A stretch of 44,551 nt of DNA from an uncultured Clostridia bacterium (GTDB lineage: Bacteria; Bacillota; Clostridia; Oscillospirales; Ruminococcaceae): positions 1-44,551 of the forward strand of contig CAMZIK010000010.1 of the NCBI GenBank assembly GCA_947307175.1. The letters are read 5' to 3'. A program made the translations under genes and the position numbers. The notes under the pieces were generated by a model. That model was given only the letters and a program-made list of their open reading frames with translations, was not told the DNA's origin and searched no databases. This document shows, one piece after another, positions 40,999-44,551 of the stretch (within the stretch, counting starts at the first letter, position 1; each line of letters begins with the position of its first letter).

Positions 40999-41030
40999 AG
41001 AGGTCAATGAAAAAACATTGACCTCTTTTT
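40999..41030 (+). terminator. Terminator of the ftsEX-M23 unit
   Basis: A perfect 11-bp stem AGAGGTCAATG/CATTGACCTCT (40999-41009 with 41016-41026) with a six-A loop, then Ts. Confidence 0.88.
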
Positions 41031-41032
41031 AC

Positions 41033-41061
41033 TTGCTATGACAAACGATTTGTGGTATAAT
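41033..41061 (+). promoter_or_regulatory. Promoter of pepF
   Basis: TTGCTA (41033-41038), 17-bp spacer, TATAAT (41056-41061). Confidence 0.75.
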
Positions 41062-41096
41062 AGTACTATCATATTGCAGAAACGGAGAAAAATAAT

Positions 41097-42896
41097 ATGA
41101 GTGAAGAAAAGCGAACACCAAAGAGAAACGAAGTCGATGAAAAGTTCAAATGGGCTATCAATGACATATATGCGACAGACGAACTGTGGAGCAAGGATCT
41201 TGAAAAGCTGAAAGGATATATCGAAAAGCTACCGACATTCAAGGGAAGGCTATCAGAGAGCGCAGATGTGCTTTTTGAGTATTTTCAGGTCTGTGATGAG
41301 ATAGCCGTACTCGGTGACAGCCTTATCAACTATGCTCAGAGAAAAAGCGATGAGGACACAACGATTGCAAAATATCAGAACATGATAGGTCTGGCTATGA
41401 ACGCATTTATGCAGATAAATTCAGCCGGAAGCTTTGAAACTCCTGAACTTATAAGTATTGAGCAGGACAGGCTCGATGCGATGTTTGCTCAAAAAAAAGA
41501 GCTGGAGCTTTACAGAAGGAAGCTGGAGCTTGTCCGCAGCAAAAAAGAACACGTTCTCTCGGAGGCTGAGGAAAAGATACTTGCACTGACATCGGAAATG
41601 GGCGACTCCCCTGAAAACATCTTCTCAATGTTCTCTGATGCTGACCTAAGATTTCCAGATGCGGCAGACAAGGACGGCAAAACGCATCAGGTGACTCATT
41701 CGACCTATATACCGCTTGTACAATCGACAGACAGAGATCTCAGAAAGTCGGCTTTTGAGTCGATGTATTCGACATATGACAGCTTCAAGAACACCTGTGC
41801 GGCTACGCTCGGCGCTCAGATAAAAACAGTCAATTTCTATGCAAAGGCAAGGAATTATTCCTCCAGCCTTGAGGCTTCCCTTTCAGCAAACGAGATACCG
41901 ACAGAGGTTTATCATAATCTGATAAGTGCGGTGCATGACAATATGCAGTATATGTATGATTATGTTGCGCTGCGCAAAAAGCTGCTGGGACTGGACGAGC
42001 TTCATTTCTACGACCTTTATACTCCTGTTGTCAGCGATTTTGATATGAATATAACATTTGAGCAGGCAAAGGAGACTGTTCTCATAGCGCTCGAACCTAT
42101 GGGAGAGGATTATCTTAAGATCATAAGAGAAGGTTTCGAGAACCGCTGGATAGATGTTTACGAAAATGTCGGCAAGACAAGCGGTGCTTACTCGGCAGGA
42201 GCAAGGGTCCATCCGTATGTGCTGCTCAACCACAAGGACACTCTCAACTGCATGTTCACTCTCGTTCACGAGATGGGTCACGCTGTTCACTCGTATCTTT
42301 CAAACAAGACTCAGCCTGTTTGTTACAGCGACTACTCTATTTTTGTTGCAGAGGTGGCTTCGACCTGCAACGAGGCGCTGCTTATGAGATACCTGCTGAA
42401 AAATGCTTCGGACAAGAAAGAAAAAGCTTATCTTATCAACTACTTCCTTGAAATGTTCAGAACGACACTTTACAGACAGACGATGTTTGCAGAGTTTGAG
42501 CTGAAGATAAATGAGCTTGTTGCACAGGGCGAGAGCCTGACTGCTGATACACTCTGTGAAATATACGGAGAACTCAACAAGCTGTATTTTGGCGACGGGA
42601 TCGTTCTTGACGAGCAGATAAGCCTTGAATGGGCTCGCATACCTCATTTTTACTATGACTACTATGTTTATCAGTATGCTACGGGTATTGCAGCGGCTAT
42701 TGCACTTTCTTCAAGGATACTTGCAGAGGGTGAGCCTGCGGTAAATGACTACATCGGCTTCCTTTCGGGCGGCTGCTCGAAAGACCCTATCTCGCTGCTG
42801 CGTGGTGCAGGTGTGGATATGGCAACTGCAAAGCCGATAAATGATGCTCTTAAAGTGTTTGGTGAACTGATAAAAGAAATGGACGGACTATTCTGA
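41097..42896 (+). CDS. pepF: Oligoendopeptidase F (M3B metallopeptidase)
   Basis: 599 residues, the family length. It cleaves oligopeptides of roughly 7-17 residues in the cytoplasm. The zinc site is HEMGH (His391-His395) within FTLVHEMGHAVHSYL, with the third ligand Glu in FVAEVASTCNEALL. The N-terminal WAINDIYATDELW and YFYDYYVYQYATGIAAA near the C-terminus are also characteristic. No signal peptide. A GGAGA ribosome-binding site precedes the ATG, and the gene has its own promoter and terminator. Confidence 0.95.
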   Translation: MSEEKRTPKRNEVDEKFKWAINDIYATDELWSKDLEKLKGYIEKLPTFKGRLSESADVLFEYFQVCDEIAVLGDSLINYAQRKSDEDTTIAKYQNMIGLAMNAFMQINSAGSFETPELISIEQDRLDAMFAQKKELELYRRKLELVRSKKEHVLSEAEEKILALTSEMGDSPENIFSMFSDADLRFPDAADKDGKTHQVTHSTYIPLVQSTDRDLRKSAFESMYSTYDSFKNTCAATLGAQIKTVNFYAKARNYSSSLEASLSANEIPTEVYHNLISAVHDNMQYMYDYVALRKKLLGLDELHFYDLYTPVVSDFDMNITFEQAKETVLIALEPMGEDYLKIIREGFENRWIDVYENVGKTSGAYSAGARVHPYVLLNHKDTLNCMFTLVHEMGHAVHSYLSNKTQPVCYSDYSIFVAEVASTCNEALLMRYLLKNASDKKEKAYLINYFLEMFRTTLYRQTMFAEFELKINELVAQGESLTADTLCEIYGELNKLYFGDGIVLDEQISLEWARIPHFYYDYYVYQYATGIAAAIALSSRILAEGEPAVNDYIGFLSGGCSKDPISLLRGAGVDMATAKPINDALKVFGELIKEMDGLF

Positions 42897-42904
42897 ATGA
42901 TCTG

Positions 42905-42934
42905 ACAGCGCTCTGCCCGGGGCGCTGTTTTTTT
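42905..42934 (+). terminator. Terminator of pepF
   Basis: ACAGCGC/GCGCTGT stem (42905-42911 with 42922-42928) followed by a T-run. Confidence 0.85.
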
Positions 42935-42963
42935 GTGCATAATTCCGAAAAAGCGTAAAAAAG

Positions 42964-42992
42964 TTGACTTTAGGGGATTAATGTAGTATTAT
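42964..42992 (+). promoter_or_regulatory. Promoter of the flippase gene
   Basis: TTGACT (42964-42969), 17-bp spacer, TATTAT (42987-42992). Confidence 0.8.
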
Positions 42993-43031
42993 ATATCTGT
43001 ATGTACACACTACGTTGAAAGAAGAAATCTG

Positions 43032-44480
43032 ATGGAAAAGAAACAGAGCTTTTTAAAGCATTTTACTATAATTGGCGGCGGTACGGTCATCAATATGCTG
43101 CTCGGTCTGCTCACTGAGCCGATAATCACGAGACTTGTTGACCCGACAGACAATGGTAAATACTCGATATTCAATATGTATTCGAGTATTGCCGTAATGG
43201 TTTTGTGCATAGGACTGGATCAGGCGCTGGTAAGATACTACTATGAAAAGGACACTGATGATTATAAAAGATCACTGCTGTCAAAATGCGTACTGATACC
43301 GATAATATGCTGTCTTGCTGTCAGCGGTATCGTGATGTTCCTGTCGCTATCAGGCATCGTTAAGTTCAAGTTTGATCCGCTGATAATGGGGATACTTTGT
43401 ATTTTTACGCTGTTTCAGCTTATCTACCGTTTCAGTCTGCTGCTCGTAAGGCTTGAATACAAGAGCAAGCTTTACTCACTTCTGAACATCATTCACAAGC
43501 TGATGTATCTTGGGGCTGTATTCCCGCTGATATTCCTGTTCAAGCATGACCATGTTATGGCGCTTGTGATCTCAACAACTATTGCTTCTTTTGTCTGCCT
43601 GTTTACAAGCGTGACTGCAAACAAAAAACTGTGGAGGCTTTCAAAGAAAGGCGAGGACAGCTGCCAGACTACAAAAAAAGAGCTTATGCGGTACGGCTAT
43701 CCGTACATTCTTTCTATGGGGCTTGCAACTTTGTTTTCAGCGATAGACAAGATCTCGCTTGACATCTACCGCACGGACAGCGAAGTCGGCGTTTACACAT
43801 CTGCGATGACGCTTGTAAACGTTTTTGCGATCATTCAGACCACATTCAACACGCTGTGGCAGCCTATGTCGGTGGAGCATTACACAAAAGACCCTGAGGA
43901 CAAAACCTTCTACCAGAAAGGAAATCAGCTCATCACGATAGTAATGTTTTTCATCGGGCTTTCGCTGATACTTTTCAAGGACATTTTCGTTTATCTGCTC
44001 GGCTCAAAATACCGTGAAGCTGCGATGATACTTCCCTTTTTGTGTTTCAACCCGATAATGTACACTATCTCGGAGACTACGGTGAACGGGCTTGTTTTCA
44101 AGAAAAAGAGCATGATGCAGATAGTTGTTTCGGCTGGAGCCTGCGCTACGAACATTATTGGAAACATAATCCTTGTTCCACGGCTTGGCTGCAAGGGAGC
44201 GGCGATCTCGACGGGAATTTCGTACATAGTTTTCTTTACGCTCAGGACTGTGCTTTCAAACAGATATTTCTATGTTGATTTCAAACTCGGACGGTTCTAC
44301 ATTCTCACTTTCGCAGCGGTGCTGTTCAGCTTTTACAACACTTTTTTCAAGTTCGGCATCCTTACGGTAGTCGGCTATGTTGCTTGTGTTGCGCTGCTGG
44401 TCGTTCTGTATTTTGACAGCGTAAAATGGGGACTTTCATATCTTTCAAAAGGCATTAAAAAGATACTGCATAAAGAATAA
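43032..44480 (+). CDS. Polysaccharide/lipid-linked oligosaccharide flippase (MOP superfamily)
   Basis: 482 residues with about 13-14 membrane helices in the arrangement of Wzx/RfbX-type flippases. The N-terminus FTIIGGGTVINMLLGLLTEPIITRLVDPTDNGKYSI matches the first two helices of the polysaccharide-biosynthesis family, and a KKELMRYGYPYILSMG segment starts the second half. It probably moves undecaprenyl-linked sugars across the membrane. No polymerase or glycosyltransferase follows within the window, so a larger locus may continue beyond it. The ribosome-binding site is weak (GAAAGAAG). Confidence 0.88.
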   Translation: MEKKQSFLKHFTIIGGGTVINMLLGLLTEPIITRLVDPTDNGKYSIFNMYSSIAVMVLCIGLDQALVRYYYEKDTDDYKRSLLSKCVLIPIICCLAVSGIVMFLSLSGIVKFKFDPLIMGILCIFTLFQLIYRFSLLLVRLEYKSKLYSLLNIIHKLMYLGAVFPLIFLFKHDHVMALVISTTIASFVCLFTSVTANKKLWRLSKKGEDSCQTTKKELMRYGYPYILSMGLATLFSAIDKISLDIYRTDSEVGVYTSAMTLVNVFAIIQTTFNTLWQPMSVEHYTKDPEDKTFYQKGNQLITIVMFFIGLSLILFKDIFVYLLGSKYREAAMILPFLCFNPIMYTISETTVNGLVFKKKSMMQIVVSAGACATNIIGNIILVPRLGCKGAAISTGISYIVFFTLRTVLSNRYFYVDFKLGRFYILTFAAVLFSFYNTFFKFGILTVVGYVACVALLVVLYFDSVKWGLSYLSKGIKKILHKE

Positions 44481-44490
44481 ATCAGAATTT

Positions 44491-44519
44491 ACCGCGGCGG
44501 CGGCGCGCTTGTCCGTCGC
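44491..44519 (-). repeat. Fourth copy of the GC-rich hairpin repeat, inverted
   Basis: Read on the minus strand it is GCGACGGACAAGCG, two bases, then CCGC-CGCC-GCGG, matching the copies at 32447 and 32546. It begins 10 bases after the flippase stop; the array may continue past the window end. Confidence 0.75.
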
Positions 44520-44551
44520 ATATTCGTTTGTGGTGACAGCGACCTTTGTGC

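Overview
The window looks like chromosomal DNA of a spore-forming, low-to-mid G+C Clostridium-class bacterium, most like the Ruminococcus/Oscillospiraceae group. This rests on spoIVA with sipL, BspA-type leucine-rich-repeat proteins carrying cell-wall-binding (CWB2) repeats, an Ile T-box leader, a YfhO/CsbB-like pair, frequent TTG and GTG starts, and nearly uniform sigma-A promoters with 17-bp spacers. I see no integrase, transposase, phage, plasmid or CRISPR-Cas gene. The species is inferred, not proven.

Layout. 1-2296: 3' part of a surface protein made of InlB-B-like repeats, cut by the window edge. 2385-5234: a polytopic membrane protein and an FAD oxidoreductase, probably one operon. 5618-9022 and 13688-17236: two large secreted proteins sharing a plan (signal peptide, LRR_5, three CWB2 repeats) but with different C-terminal modules; the second ends in FN3, SH3 and a C39-like cysteine peptidase domain. 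Between them lie cdd, a membrane metallophosphoesterase, tRNA-Pro(GGG), a TipAS-type MerR regulator, an unknown protein and a YfcE-like phosphodiesterase. 17374-19071: a membrane HD-GYP protein, probably a c-di-GMP phosphodiesterase. 19118-23477 (minus): an SH3 membrane protein, a YgjP-like metallopeptidase, sipL and spoIVA, the last two behind a probable sigma-E promoter. 23616-28662 (minus): a zinc-ribbon membrane protein, then a YfhO-family protein overlapping a CsbB/GtrB-like glycosyltransferase. 28870-32292: T-box leader and an eukaryotic-like (type 2) ileS.

32293-32874 is the least explained region. It holds three spaced copies of a GC-rich hairpin repeat, with a fourth in inverted orientation at the window end (44491-44519), and then a separate structured segment that may encode a small RNA. 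Next come rsmE, a small acidic Cys-rich membrane protein, ptsH (HPr), and a rimM-VOC-trmD operon on the minus strand. 36744-42896 is a cell-division/wall block: a PucR/CdaR-type regulator, ftsE, ftsX, a coiled-coil M23 peptidase (the expected FtsEX partner) and pepF. A polysaccharide flippase follows at 43032-44480.

How it fits together: much of the window serves the cell envelope (surface adhesins, wall anchoring, teichoic-acid-type glycosylation, FtsEX-controlled wall hydrolysis, spore coat assembly), interspersed with translation genes (ileS, tRNA-Pro, rsmE, rimM, trmD). The strongest candidates for undescribed biology are the hairpin repeat with a compensatory base change, the adjacent structured RNA candidate, the orphan promoter-hairpin unit near 9.7 kb, and the two modular CWB2 proteins with a shared motif after the signal peptide.
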